Notes under the pieces: model-generated
Databases searched by the model: none
What the model was told of the DNA's origin: nothing
The model's input: the letters and a program-made list of their open reading frames with translations, nothing else
Part shown: one piece after another, positions 9,295-18,449 of the stretch
Layout: every line of letters begins with the position of its first letter
How positions within the stretch are numbered: the first letter of the stretch is position 1
Source of the DNA: Flavobacterium davisii
GTDB lineage: Bacteria > Bacteroidota > Bacteroidia > Flavobacteriales > Flavobacteriaceae
Assembly (NCBI RefSeq): GCF_019565505.1
Contig: NZ_CP067378.1
Coordinates: 2,294,001-2,358,000 of the forward strand
Reading direction: 5' to 3'
DNA: 64,000 nucleotides
Program-made: the position numbers and the translations under genes

Positions 9295-9683
9295 AATATT
9301 CAATATTCTTGGTTATAATACTATTTTCCTGTTCACAAAAAAACTTAATAGTTTATAGAAAACCAGTAAAAGGTTATGTGTATTCAGAAAAAAACTTACC
9401 TGTAAATGATGTTTCAATAAAATATGATTCATTAGACATTTTGAGTCCAACTAATATTAAAACAGATAAAAAAGGACTATTTATTTTACCTAAAATTATA
9501 CTAAAAAATGATTTACAAGCTAAAAGAAGAATTAGTAAACTATCTTCTTTAATTTATATCACAAAAAAGGGGTATAAAAAAACAACAATAGATTCAAAAA
9601 AATTCGTAAAAAATGAAGCTAAAACTAATGACACAATTGATATAGGTAATATTTATTTAGAAAAAACAAATGAAGATGAATAA
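9291..9683 (+). CDS. Lipoprotein, candidate immunity protein 5
   Basis: 130 residues, the longest lipoprotein of the array: signal peptide and lipobox (VIILFSC), then VKGYVYSEKNLPVNDVSI and KTDKKGLFILPKI, the same beta-domain layout as the others, with a lysine-rich C-terminal part. Overlaps the upstream toxin stop by ATGA and the start of the next membrane-protein gene by ~8 bases. Confidence 0.6.
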   Translation: MKYSIFLVIILFSCSQKNLIVYRKPVKGYVYSEKNLPVNDVSIKYDSLDILSPTNIKTDKKGLFILPKIILKNDLQAKRRISKLSSLIYITKKGYKKTTIDSKKFVKNEAKTNDTIDIGNIYLEKTNEDE

Positions 9684-9966
9684 TTTTTTTCTAAAACGAA
9701 TAGCCTATATTAGTGTAATTATATTTTCATTTTTACTATATGGAATTTTTTTCATAGAAAACAGTAGATCTTGTTTAGGCTCACCTAAAATTTTACCAAC
9801 TATTTTCATAGCAATTCCATTAGGACTTTTTATTTTAATTATAGATTTAATCATAACCTTTCTAAGTAAAAACAAAGAAAACAGAAAGTATATTTTTCTA
9901 TCATTTGCATATTTTATTTTTATCCCAGATTACGCATTAGAAAAAATAAATTTTATAACTTACTGA
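9676..9966 (+). CDS. Small membrane protein whose C-terminus is encoded by a MITE
   Basis: About 96 residues with two or three predicted membrane segments (ISVIIFSFLLYGIFF; FIAIPLGLFILIIDLIITF; a third near the end). It is not a recognised family. The last ~15 codons (PDYALEKINFITY and stop) are read from the MITE starting at 9923, so the original 3' end of the gene has been lost. It may once have belonged to the last toxin/lipoprotein cassette. Confidence 0.5.
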   Translation: MNNFFLKRIAYISVIIFSFLLYGIFFIENSRSCLGSPKILPTIFIAIPLGLFILIIDLIITFLSKNKENRKYIFLSFAYFIFIPDYALEKINFITY

Positions 9967-10070
9967 AATAGAATGGTTTATTTATTTGATAATTCTAGTT
10001 CGTAATTTTATATAGTACTAACAATCAATAAAATATGTTTTTTAAAAATCTCTAACGCGTAATCAGGGTT
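9923..10070 (+). mobile_element. 148 bp MITE type A, copy 1
   Basis: Left end CCCAGATTACGCATTAGA, right end TCTAACGCGTAATCAGGG, i.e. ~20 bp inverted terminal repeats. The interior (TAATTCTAGTTCGTAATTTT, AATAAAATATG) is nearly identical in the copies at 12292 (inverted), 22127 and 27288. No coding capacity. With the copy at 12292 in the opposite orientation it brackets the second effector unit. Confidence 0.85.
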
Positions 10071-10135
10071 TATCATAATTTTAATAATAAGTTTATTTAA
10101 AGATATCTAATAAATCATCAATATTAGTAGTAATA

Positions 10136-10417
10136 ATGACAACCTCAGTAGGAATGAACAAAACCAACTCTGTAGGTGCGAATCAAACGGAAACCATTGG
10201 TACCATGAAAAACACTACCGTTGCAATGGATATGATGACCATGGTAACAGGAAAGTTAACGGAAATTATTGAAGGAGATGTGCATAGTGAAACTAAAAGC
10301 GGTAAAACCTCTGTTAGCTCAGGTAAAGGAATGGATTTAATAAGTACAAAAAATTTAAATAAACATTCTGACCAAGAAGTTCAAATAAATTCAACTGAAA
10401 AATCTAAACAACATTAA
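10136..10417 (+). pseudogene. Duplicated vgrG 3' end
   Basis: 93 codons from MTTSVGMN to NSTEKSKQH, closely matching the last ~92 codons of the vgrG at 2678-4597, including the block MKNTTVAMDMMTMVTG. There is no upstream vgrG sequence, only the MITE. The next effector begins 2 bases after the stop, exactly as in the complete unit. It is a remnant of a second vgrG-effector locus or a donor segment for replacing the effector behind the expressed vgrG. Confidence 0.8.
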
Positions 10418-10419
10418 TA

Positions 10420-12060
10420 ATGAGTAGAACTAGAATTGTTGGAGGAAAAATTACAGAAATTGTTGGTGGTGAATACAATATTCATTCTAAAGGATCTATT
10501 ACTTTAACTTCTTTAGAAGGAAGTGTTAATATAACTGCAGGAAAAGGAATTACATACAGGAATCCAAGAACCGCTCCTACAATTAGCAAAATAACTACTG
10601 AATGTATTGTTGAATTTAGAACAAAGCAAGATGGTAGTTATACAGGACAATTTGGTTTTGACTGGTTGCGTGTAGATGATAATGGTTTAACAACAGAAGC
10701 TAAATATTACGATTGTCTAGAAAATGGTTATGAAGCCCCAACGGCAAAGCTCCACACAGAGACACAAATACTGAATATGAATCTAAAGACGAAGCATTTA
10801 AGTCCTTAGAGAAAGAATACAATAAAATACCTATCGATATTATTCCTAAACCAGCAACTGCGCCGTTTACAAAAGATTATTTTGTTCCTTATTTAAACTT
10901 ATTCCCAAAACCTTATAGTGACGCAACAACTGTCCCTGTTGGGATGCCAAAACCTCCTTTTGAAGCAGAACTCCGCACACTAGTAGAAGTAGGCGGTACA
11001 GATGCACCAGACCAAATAAGAATAGTTTTTGACAAACGCTATTTTGAAATAAATGGGCTAGACGGAAGTGATGCAAACCCTGTACTAATAAGTGACAAAG
11101 CTTTGGGAGCAAAACGTGAAGCCACTGCTGACACTATAAAAATAAAATGCATTGAAGGATTTACAACAAAACAAGAAATAAAAGTTTTTGTTTACCCTAA
11201 AGGTACACTAGCTAGACCCACAGCCGAACAACTTTTTGCTCGTAAACTTGCTGGCAAGATTATTGTATTGCCTAATAAGAATACAACTGGACAAAATGCA
11301 GTGAAAAATATTAAAGAACAAAAGTTTGTTTTTGTGCAAGTAAGAACAAATATTAATGGTATTGCAGTTACTGGTCGATTTAATCCGAATGAAAATATTA
11401 ATTTGCAAAATGCATTATATCAATTTTTAATCTTTGGTAAATTTGAGGACTATTCAAACTCTATTGGAATTAACGAATTTGATTTAACTACTGATTCCAA
11501 ATTTACCATTACCACAAACCCAACTACAGGAGCTAAAACTTATGGTAGATTTATTTATGAAAAAGCCGTTAATGATCCAGTAAGAGCAGCAGCAGGATTA
11601 CACACAAATACCACTGATGGAGGGTTAAATGAGGATTATACAGGCAAAGAAATGTTTACTTATTTAAAAACTAAATTTCTTGCCCTAACAGGTAATAGCA
11701 GATATGCAAATCATTTTATTGTTTTTTGCTTTGCAGAATTGCCTTATGATATGGTCGTATTCCCGGGCGGTGGTTATTCAGGAACATTGGGTCAGGTGCA
11801 AGATATAGGCAAAAAAAAATGTATGTTTATTTAAAATTAGAAATGATTATACACTAAATCACGAAGGCCTTCACGGGTTAGGATTATTTCATACTCATAA
11901 AGATGGAACCATAACCAATAAAAATCAGAAATTTGTTTATACTAAATTCAAAACGACAAATATTATGTCCTACGCAAGTACTTCGGCAGGATTTCCTGCT
12001 AATACAAAAGTAACTACTTGGCACTGGCACTGGAAAATTGTAAAATCAAATGTACAGTAA
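10420..12060 (+). CDS. Second VgrG-linked effector, metzincin-type metallopeptidase (two frame breaks)
   Basis: About 547 residues after repairing two homopolymer breaks (one C missing in the run at 10736-10739; one A too many in the run at 11811-11819). The N-terminus (VGGKITEIVGGEYNIHSKG) resembles that of the first effector. A middle region without recognised family leads to the C-terminal motif HEGLHGLGLFH at 11860-11892, the HExxHxxGxxH zinc signature of metzincins, followed by NIMSYAS at 11959-11979, a fitting Met-turn. The target is probably periplasmic because a lipoprotein signal peptide follows. It lacks a full vgrG and may be silent. Confidence 0.72.
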
Positions 12061-12061
12061 G

Positions 12062-12121
12062 ATGAGAAAAAGTATATTGTTTGTAATACTGATATTTAAT
12101 ATAATTAATTCAAGTTGCTAG
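12062..12121 (+). pseudogene. Lipoprotein signal peptide remnant, probable lost immunity gene
   Basis: One base after the effector stop, 19 codons encode a clean lipoprotein signal peptide (MRKSILFVILIFNIINSSC) that ends in TAG right after the lipobox cysteine. None of the three frames continues it convincingly. By position it should be the immunity gene for the metzincin effector, here destroyed. Loss of immunity fits an effector that is itself no longer expressed. Confidence 0.5.
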
Positions 12122-12188
12122 TTTAAAAGGGAAAAAAAGAAAAGCAAAGGTTAAGTAAATTTGTTTTGCGAACCAATAAACAAAACCG

Positions 12189-12291
12189 ATGCTTAGTAAA
12201 GACATAATTATATTAATTTTTTGTTTAATAGATGATATTTTACAAAGAATTGACCATAAAGAAGACGTGTTAGTGATAGTGAAATTATTTT
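12189..12291 (+). pseudogene. IS982-type transposase N-terminal remnant
   Basis: From ATG at 12189 the frame reads MLSKDIII, FCLIDDILQRIDHKEDV, then after a small frame shift VSDSEII, which I recognise as the N-terminal region of IS982-family transposases. It is cut off at 12292, where the inverted MITE begins with AACCC. IS982 elements characteristically begin with AC(C), like these MITEs, so the MITE family may be derived from such an element (inference). Confidence 0.5.
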
Positions 12292-12441
12292 AACCCTGAT
12301 TACGCGTTAGAGATTTTAAAAAAAAAAACATATTTTATTGATTTTTAGTACTATATAAAATTACGAACTAGAATTATCAAAAAAATAAACCCTTCTTCAG
12401 TAAGTTATAAAATTTATTTTTTCTAATGCGGAATCTGGGTT
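12292..12441 (-). mobile_element. 150 bp MITE type A, copy 2 (inverted)
   Basis: Starts AACCCTGATTACGCGTTAGA and ends with the reverse complement of AACCCAGATTCCGCATTAGA. The interior is the reverse complement of the copies at 9923, 22127 and 27288. It cuts the IS982-type remnant on its left. The stretch 12442-12530 to its right holds nothing recognised. Confidence 0.85.
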
Positions 12442-12530
12442 TAAAGTATTGAAGGTAAAAGACCATACTCATGTTCTCTTATCAAAAAAGAAAACAATGC
12501 GTAAAAACAGACTACCTACTAATAAAAAAA

Positions 12531-13552
12531 TTATTCCAAGATAGACGAATAATTTCTAAGCGCTTTTTCAAGAACAAACTGCATTCGGTGTCGTAAACGT
12601 TCTGGTTTTAAAACCTCAATACTGGCTCCAAAACCCAAAATGATCCGTTCTAATTCAAAATTTTCAATTAAAAATAAATTAACAATAATACTCCCATCGT
12701 CATTCTGTTGTATTATACGTTGGGTGTTATGAATCGGTTTGGTAATAATATAAGGTGCATTATAGGCATCTATTTTTAGTTGGATTACCTTAGGTTGTAC
12801 TCGCTCATTAGTAGTTACCCCCACCACATTTTTGTAATATTTTTCGGCATTGAAATTATGTTCTAGTACTGGGGTATTGAAATCATAATCAATTTTTATG
12901 ATTCGGTCTAATGCAAGATTACTTATAGGTTGCGTCTCTTTTTTCTTTCCCACAACAAACCATCTGTTATTAAATTCCTTTAAAATAAAAGGATGAAAAT
13001 TAAATGTTTGCTCTTCTCTAGATTTGAATGATTTATAAGTAATTACAAGTACTACTTTTTTAATTATAGCTTGATAGATCTCATCTAAAAAATGCAACCC
13101 TTTCAAATTCTCATTTTTATCTAAATGAATGATGGGTTGTGTATGTGTTTTTTCCGCATAGATTTTATCTTCCAATCGATGTAAAATATCGGAAACATCA
13201 TTAAACAAAGAAAAATCTTTAAATTGTTTCAACATAGAAACCGTTTCCGTTAATACATTAATATCCGTTTCTGTAAGCGGAATATCCGTAATTGTGAAGT
13301 CCTCATCCGCATAGCGGTAATATTTTTTTCATAGACCTCAATAGGCGCATTATAGCCTAGTTTTTCGCTACGCATCATTTGAATGTCTAATTGAATGGTA
13401 CGTTTACTGACAGGATTCTCTTTGCCTTCATATTCATATAAAGCAACTGAACACGCTTCTATCAAATCCTCTAATGTCCATGTACGGTATTTGTTTTGTA
13501 AACATTTATCTATGGTTTTATATCGGATTAAAGCATTTTTATTTTGAGCCAT
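12531..13552 (-). CDS. WYL-domain transcriptional regulator (frame break)
   Basis: About 340 residues after restoring one A (T on + strand) in the run at 13323-13329. The N-terminal ~80 residues form a winged-helix region (IRYKTIDKCLQ, VSKRTIQLDIQMMR); residues ~150-230 are the WYL domain (VLVITYKSF, FHPFILKEFNNRWFVVG, ALDRI); the C-terminal WCX part ends ELERIILGFG and LKPERLRHRM. WYL proteins often sense nucleic-acid ligands and control defence or repair loci. It is next to hd-rtcB and is the natural candidate to bind the palindromes at 14322, 15855 and 22528 (inference). Confidence 0.85.
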
Positions 13553-13669
13553 TATTTATTTAGTTTAATAGTTTAGGATTTCAAAAATTTATGAGAATAA
13601 TAAATTCAAGTTTTAATAATGTCTATTGCCTTTTGCCCAATGGCTCTTGATTTTTTCTAATTCTTTTAA

Positions 13670-14284
13670 TCATCTAAGAAGACATTCAATTTCCTTTTTA
13701 ATATTTTCTCTAGCTATGGATTCGTATGTATCTCTGAAAATTTTTGTTTGAAAGATGTATTCGTTTTTTAAGAAATGTTCTAATGCCTTTTTTCGTCCTG
13801 GATTATACATAAAGTTGGGATAGATTCGGTATTCTTTTCTAATTTGTTTACAATACTTCTCATAAATTCCCCAATCTTTCCCTAATATTTGCAAATCAAA
13901 ATCAACGAGCCACTTTGCATCGTTGGTCGTAGCTTTGTGTGTCTGCGTACATAAAATAAGATTGTATATGATGTTTAAATCAATGCCTTCAACATCTTTT
14001 AATTCTTTGCAAGCTAATCCTGCACTTTTTAACTCATTGTCCTTTTTGGTGCTCACATAAATAACATCGTGATAATATATCGCTAATAGCACTTCAACTG
14101 GATTTTCTAATTGTTTTTTGTGTGTTGACCAACTTTTAATCATGGCTTCAATATGTATCCAATTATGATAGTAGCGATTTTTTTTAGCATAATTTTTATG
14201 TAATAATTCCCATTTTATATTAATTTCTGCTTGACTGATGCCAAGTTTAGAAAGGGTTTCTAGAAATAGGTTCTGGATATTCAT
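13670..14284 (-). CDS. HD-superfamily metal-dependent phosphohydrolase
   Basis: 204 residues from the ATG at 14284 (upstream in-frame TTG is less likely). Motifs fit the 'predicted metal-dependent HD phosphohydrolase' group: NRYYHNWIHI, LLAIYYHDVIY, and VDFDLQILG with the later Y-x-x-Y-x-x-x-I-R-K-EY. It is divergent from rtcB with the shared palindrome between them. In RNA-repair loci HD enzymes are thought to process RNA ends, for example removing terminal phosphates before ligation; here that is inferred from context. Confidence 0.8.
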   Translation of the reverse strand: MNIQNLFLETLSKLGISQAEINIKWELLHKNYAKKNRYYHNWIHIEAMIKSWSTHKKQLENPVEVLLAIYYHDVIYVSTKKDNELKSAGLACKELKDVEGIDLNIIYNLILCTQTHKATTNDAKWLVDFDLQILGKDWGIYEKYCKQIRKEYRIYPNFMYNPGRKKALEHFLKNEYIFQTKIFRDTYESIARENIKKEIECLLR

Positions 14285-14321
14285 CAGAATAGTTTTGCTC
14301 AAAAATAAAAAGAATATTTTT

Positions 14322-14359
14322 CTACGTAAAATAATTGCGTAGTTTGTTTTAAATCTTTG
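14322..14359 (+). promoter_or_regulatory. Palindromic operator and -7 box upstream of rtcB
   Basis: The 21 bp imperfect palindrome CTACGTAAAATAATTGCGTAG at 14322-14342 has CTACG/CGTAG arms. Nine bases further lies AATCTTTG (14352-14359), close to the TAnnTTTG -7 consensus. The same palindrome, with the same 9-base spacing to the same AATCTTTG, precedes the tRNA-like array at 22528-22565. No good -33 TTTG is present, which suggests activation by a protein bound to the palindrome. The other direction serves the HD gene. Confidence 0.65.
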
Positions 14360-14385
14360 TTCATCAATATGAAAGAGATTTGATT

Positions 14386-15810
14386 ATGGAAAATAGACAG
14401 ATAAATGGAAATGATTTAATTGCGATGGGATACCAATCGGGACCTGTTTTAGGTTTAGCTTTGAAAATAAATAAAAAACGTTTGGGATTTACTCGTGAAC
14501 AGATGATGGAGCATTATAAAAAAGTTTTAGGAAACCCTGAAGACTTTTTAGACGATAACAATTTCAGCAAGTTGGCATCGGCATTAATAGAGCAGACTAA
14601 TACGAAACCCGAAGATTTCATTAACCTTATTCAGGATCCAAATTCATTTGTACTTTTTGGTGAAAATCATATAGAAGAAGGAGCGAAAAAACAGATGGAA
14701 ATTGCGATGAAACTTCCTGTTACAGTTGCGGGTGCATTAATGCCAGACGCTCATCAAGGATATGGCTTGCCTATTGGTGGTGTTTTGGCAACAAAAAATG
14801 CCATAATCCCTTATGGAGTTGGTGTGGATATAGGTTGTAGAATGGCGTTATCTGTTTATGATATTTCGGAGTTCTATTATTATGAAAATGAGGCAAGATT
14901 TAAGAAAGAATTGATTTCCAATTCAAAATTTGGAGCTGGACACGGTTATCACGGTCAGTATAAAAGTGATCATTTCGTTTTACAGAACAAAGCTTTTAAT
15001 GAAAATCTATTTCTAAGCAACCTTAAAGATAAAGCATGGTCACAATTAGGAACTTCTGGAGGCGGAAACCATTTTGTTGAGTTTGGGATAATGGAGTTTG
15101 AAAAAGAGGACATCTTTTTAAATATCCCAAAAGGGAAATATGTTGCCTTATTAACGCACTCAGGTTCTAGAGGTTTTGGTGCAACAATAGCCGGGCATTA
15201 CACTAAATTAGCAAAACAAGTATGTAAGTTGCCTCATGAAGCTCAAAATTTAGCATACTTAGATTTAAACTCGGATTTAGGTCAAGAATATTGGATAGCA
15301 ATGAATTTAGCTGGCGATTACGCTTCGGCTTGTCATGAAATTATTCATAACAAAATTCAAAAAGCTTTGGGAGCAACTATATTAGCAAAAGTTGAAAATC
15401 ATCATAATTTTGCTTGGAAAGAATCGTATAAGGGAGAAGAGGTTATTGTACACCGAAAAGGAGCAACCCCAGCAGGAAAAGGTGTGATGGGGATTATACC
15501 GAGAAGTATGACCGCACCGGGTTTTTTAGTGAGAGGAAAAGGAGAAGAAGTAGCTATAAATTCAGCTTCACACGGCGCTGGTCGTCAAATGAGCAGAACA
15601 CAAGCAATAAAGAATATTACTAAGAATGATATGGTATCCATTTTACAAGATCACGGAGTGACGCTTATTGGCGCAGGTTTGGATGAAGCTCCAATGGCTT
15701 ATAAGGATATCAATTTAGTTATGGAATCACAAAAAGAATTAGTTGATGTCGTTGCAAAATTTACTCCAAAAATGGTTCGAATGGCGGATGATGGGAGTAG
15801 AGAGGATTGA
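14386..15810 (+). CDS. rtcB: RtcB RNA ligase
   Basis: 474 residues from ATG 14386 (an in-frame TTG six bases upstream is less likely). RtcB joins RNA 2',3'-cyclic phosphate or 3'-phosphate ends to 5'-OH ends using GTP and Mn. Visible signatures are MPDAHQGYGLPIGG, GVDIGCRM with the metal-binding cysteine, GGGNHFVEF, THSGSRGFG, ENHHNFAW, HRKGATPAGKG and ASHGAGRQMSR containing the histidine that is guanylylated in the family. Length is standard. Together with HD, RlaP, tRNA-like RNA and SPFH genes it defines an RNA-repair locus. Confidence 0.95.
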   Translation: MENRQINGNDLIAMGYQSGPVLGLALKINKKRLGFTREQMMEHYKKVLGNPEDFLDDNNFSKLASALIEQTNTKPEDFINLIQDPNSFVLFGENHIEEGAKKQMEIAMKLPVTVAGALMPDAHQGYGLPIGGVLATKNAIIPYGVGVDIGCRMALSVYDISEFYYYENEARFKKELISNSKFGAGHGYHGQYKSDHFVLQNKAFNENLFLSNLKDKAWSQLGTSGGGNHFVEFGIMEFEKEDIFLNIPKGKYVALLTHSGSRGFGATIAGHYTKLAKQVCKLPHEAQNLAYLDLNSDLGQEYWIAMNLAGDYASACHEIIHNKIQKALGATILAKVENHHNFAWKESYKGEEVIVHRKGATPAGKGVMGIIPRSMTAPGFLVRGKGEEVAINSASHGAGRQMSRTQAIKNITKNDMVSILQDHGVTLIGAGLDEAPMAYKDINLVMESQKELVDVVAKFTPKMVRMADDGSRED

Positions 15811-15854
15811 TCTTGTTTTAAATAAGAATGATACGCAAAATATTAATTGTTAAT

Positions 15855-15902
15855 AACTCACGTAATTTTACGTGGGTTTATAGTATTAATTTAGTAAATT
15901 TG
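15855..15902 (+). promoter_or_regulatory. Second operator-like palindrome and -7 box before the first RlaP gene
   Basis: CACGTAATTTTACGTG at 15859-15874 is a perfect inverted repeat, extendable to 24 bp (15855-15878). It resembles the core of the rtcB operator (ACGTAAAATAATTGCGT). TAAATTTG at 15895-15902 is a perfect TAnnTTTG box. The ATG at 15909 follows at once, so the transcript would be nearly leaderless. This supports ATG 15909 as the start rather than the earlier in-frame ATG at 15828. Confidence 0.55.
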
Positions 15903-15908
15903 AGAAAC

Positions 15909-16655
15909 ATGCAAACCAACATACTAAACAAACTAAAAGCAATAGAACTGGAAAAAGGGGTAGAAATCCTCTATGCCGTAGAATCAGGCAGTCGCGCGTG
16001 GGGATTTGCCTCACCCGATAGCGATTACGACATCCGTTTTATTTACAAACACGAGCTGAATTATTATCTTTCGCTTTGGGAACAACCCGACACCATCGAA
16101 TTTATGACCACCGAAAACCTTGACGGTAGCGGTTGGGACTTACGTAAAACCCTAAAGCTATTAGCCAAAAGCAATGTAGCTTTGCTCGAATGGTTGTATA
16201 GCCCTGTGGTATATTATGAAAACACCCAAGCCATTGCCCCTTTAAGAGCATTGGCAACCGACTGTTTTTCGCCCATTGCCACCCTGCATCATTATTTGAG
16301 CACCACCCGTAATTTCATGGATGCCTGTAACCAAGACCACGTAAAACTGAAAAGCTATTTTTATGCCTTGCGCACGGCACTAGCTGGTAAATGGATAGTG
16401 GAAAACAATAGCTTTCCGCCCGTACTGTTTACCGACTTACTACCTATGGTACCACCTGTTATACAAGACAAAATTAGGGAGTTACTCGACATAAAAGCCA
16501 ACCAAGCCGAAGGCTATTTGCATCCTAAGGAGGTTTTGATTACTGATTTTTTGATGGAAACGGTACACTTTAATATGGAAAATGCTAGTAAGTTAAGTGC
16601 AGGAAAGAAGATGAGTGTGGAGTTGGATGGGATTTTTAGGAGTTTAATAAAATAA
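15909..16655 (+). CDS. RlaP-type predicted nucleotidyltransferase 1
   Basis: 248 residues. The Pol-beta-type nucleotidyltransferase signature is near the N-terminus: VESGSRAWGFASPDSDYDIRFIY (residues ~22-45) with the GS and DxD metal-binding aspartates, followed by a helical region. This family (also called 'DNA polymerase beta superfamily', RlaP for RNA-ligase-associated) recurs next to RNA ligases and may add nucleotides to damaged RNA ends. Codon use is richer in GC than in the gajAB genes that follow 6 bases downstream. A second, longer family member is at 20766-21824. Confidence 0.85.
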   Translation: MQTNILNKLKAIELEKGVEILYAVESGSRAWGFASPDSDYDIRFIYKHELNYYLSLWEQPDTIEFMTTENLDGSGWDLRKTLKLLAKSNVALLEWLYSPVVYYENTQAIAPLRALATDCFSPIATLHHYLSTTRNFMDACNQDHVKLKSYFYALRTALAGKWIVENNSFPPVLFTDLLPMVPPVIQDKIRELLDIKANQAEGYLHPKEVLITDFLMETVHFNMENASKLSAGKKMSVELDGIFRSLIK

Positions 16656-16661
16656 TAATTT

Positions 16662-18449
16662 ATGTATTTATCAGAATTAAAACTTTGGAATTTTAGAAAA
16701 TATGGTTCGGATGGTTCTTTCAATTTGGATAAACCAGATTTAATAGTTCCTTTTAATAAAGGATTAAACGTTTTAATTGGAGAAAATGATTCTGGTAAAA
16801 CTGCAATTATAGATGCAATTAAATTAGTTCTGAAAACTCATGCTTATGAATGGATTAAAGTTGAGGAGTCTGATTTTTATCAAGATTCTGATAAATTAAG
16901 GATTGAAATTGAGTTTAAAGATATAAAACCAAATGAAGCTAAAAATTTTATTGAATGGCTTGGCTGGGAGGGAATTGGAGAAGAAGCTAAACCTATTTTA
17001 AGATTGATATATCAAGTTGAAATAAAGCAGGACAGAATTCAAGTAACTGATGTAAAAGCCGGTATGGATGAAACGGGTTATCCTCTAAATGCTGAAGCAA
17101 GAGAGTATTTAAAAACTACATATTTAAAAGCATTGAGAGATGCAGATAATGATTTAACTGCAAAAAAGAATTCAAGGTTATCTCAAATACTCAAAGAACA
17201 CGAATTTTTTAAAAAGAAAACAAAAATAGAGGAACATCAATTTGAGTTAGAATTTAAAAAATTAAATAAAAAGATTGAGACATGGTTTAAAACAGATGGA
17301 AATGAAAAGTTAAAAAAAATTATTGATGACTTTTTAGTTTCATTTACAGATAAAAGCAAAACTTCAAATATATCTCTTGGAGAGAGCGATATTAAAAGTA
17401 TTTTAGAAAAAATTTCTCTTGGTGTTTTAAATCAACAGAATCTAGGTTTAGGCACAATGAATCGTTTGTACATGGCAGCCGAATTATTACACTTAAAGAA
17501 AGAAAATTGGAATGGTTTAAAACTGTGCATGATTGAGGAATTAGAAGCACATTTACATCCACAAGCTCAGATGAAAATTATTGAAGCGCTTCAAAAAGAA
17601 ACGGAAGTTCAATTTATATTATCTACGCATAGTCCGAATTTAGCATCAAAAGTAAAACTCCACAATTTAATACTTTGTAATAGCAATAAAGCATTTCCAT
17701 TAGGTGAAGAACCTAATCAAGAAAATGAAAAATCAAAAATTGATAAATACACTAAACTATCAAAAGATGATTATACATTTTTAGAACGTTTTCTCGATGT
17801 AACTAAAGCTAATTTATTCTTTGCAAAAGGTATCATTTTAGTTGAAGGTTGGTCAGAAGAAATATTATTACCGATTTTAGCAAAAAGATTGGGTTATGAT
17901 TTAACTGAAAAAGAAATTTCTATTGTCAATGTTGGTTCTACTGCTTATTTAAGATTTGCTAAAATATTTTTAAGACAAAATCAAGAAGAAATTTTAGATA
18001 TTCCTATAGCAATAATAACTGATTTAGATAATAGACCTGAAAAAAAAGATGATTCATTTTGTGAAGTGAAGAAAGAAAAAAAGGAAACTACACTGAAAAA
18101 ATATGAAGAAGATTTTAAAGACACAAATGTATTATTGAGTTATACTACTGACTGGACTTTAGAATGGTGTTTGTATAAATCCAATATCTTAAATAAGTTA
18201 TTTAAAGAATCTGTAACTAATGTACATTGTTTAACAGATGAATTTAAAGAAGGAAAATTTGAAGAAGGAAAATTTATTTCAAAATTAAGAAAAGATAAAG
18301 GACATAGTTCAATTGATAAGGTTGCAGTGGCATCTATACTCGCAAAAAAGATTGAAGAAGATACTTTAATTACTAAAGAAGGAATTGAAAAAGACAAATA
18401 TTTAAAATATTTAGTAGATGCAATAAAACACGCTTGTAATGAAAATTGA
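16662..18449 (+). CDS. gajA: GajA-like OLD-family ATPase/TOPRIM nuclease
   Basis: 595 residues. N-terminal ABC-type ATPase with Walker A GENDSGKT at residues 40-47, signature-like LGLGTMNRLY (~262), Walker B LCMIEELEAHLHP (~287-299) and a D-loop/H region ILSTHSPN (~325); C-terminal TOPRIM domain with ILVEGWSEE (~390) and IAIITDLDN (~447-455). This is the architecture of Gabija GajA, a DNA nicking endonuclease regulated by nucleotides. gajB overlaps its 3' end. The pair lies between two RlaP genes with visibly different base composition, so it was probably inserted there. Confidence 0.85.
   Translation: MYLSELKLWNFRKYGSDGSFNLDKPDLIVPFNKGLNVLIGENDSGKTAIIDAIKLVLKTHAYEWIKVEESDFYQDSDKLRIEIEFKDIKPNEAKNFIEWLGWEGIGEEAKPILRLIYQVEIKQDRIQVTDVKAGMDETGYPLNAEAREYLKTTYLKALRDADNDLTAKKNSRLSQILKEHEFFKKKTKIEEHQFELEFKKLNKKIETWFKTDGNEKLKKIIDDFLVSFTDKSKTSNISLGESDIKSILEKISLGVLNQQNLGLGTMNRLYMAAELLHLKKENWNGLKLCMIEELEAHLHPQAQMKIIEALQKETEVQFILSTHSPNLASKVKLHNLILCNSNKAFPLGEEPNQENEKSKIDKYTKLSKDDYTFLERFLDVTKANLFFAKGIILVEGWSEEILLPILAKRLGYDLTEKEISIVNVGSTAYLRFAKIFLRQNQEEILDIPIAIITDLDNRPEKKDDSFCEVKKEKKETTLKKYEEDFKDTNVLLSYTTDWTLEWCLYKSNILNKLFKESVTNVHCLTDEFKEGKFEEGKFISKLRKDKGHSSIDKVAVASILAKKIEEDTLITKEGIEKDKYLKYLVDAIKHACNEN

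Noticed and set aside
13670..14302. Start of the HD protein at the TTG at 14302
   Set aside because: The ATG at 14284 is the first standard start and keeps the complete domain; the longer form runs toward the operator.
15828..15908. Upstream start for the first RlaP protein
   Set aside because: The extra 27 residues would cover the palindrome and the -7 box; ATG 15909 fits family length better.
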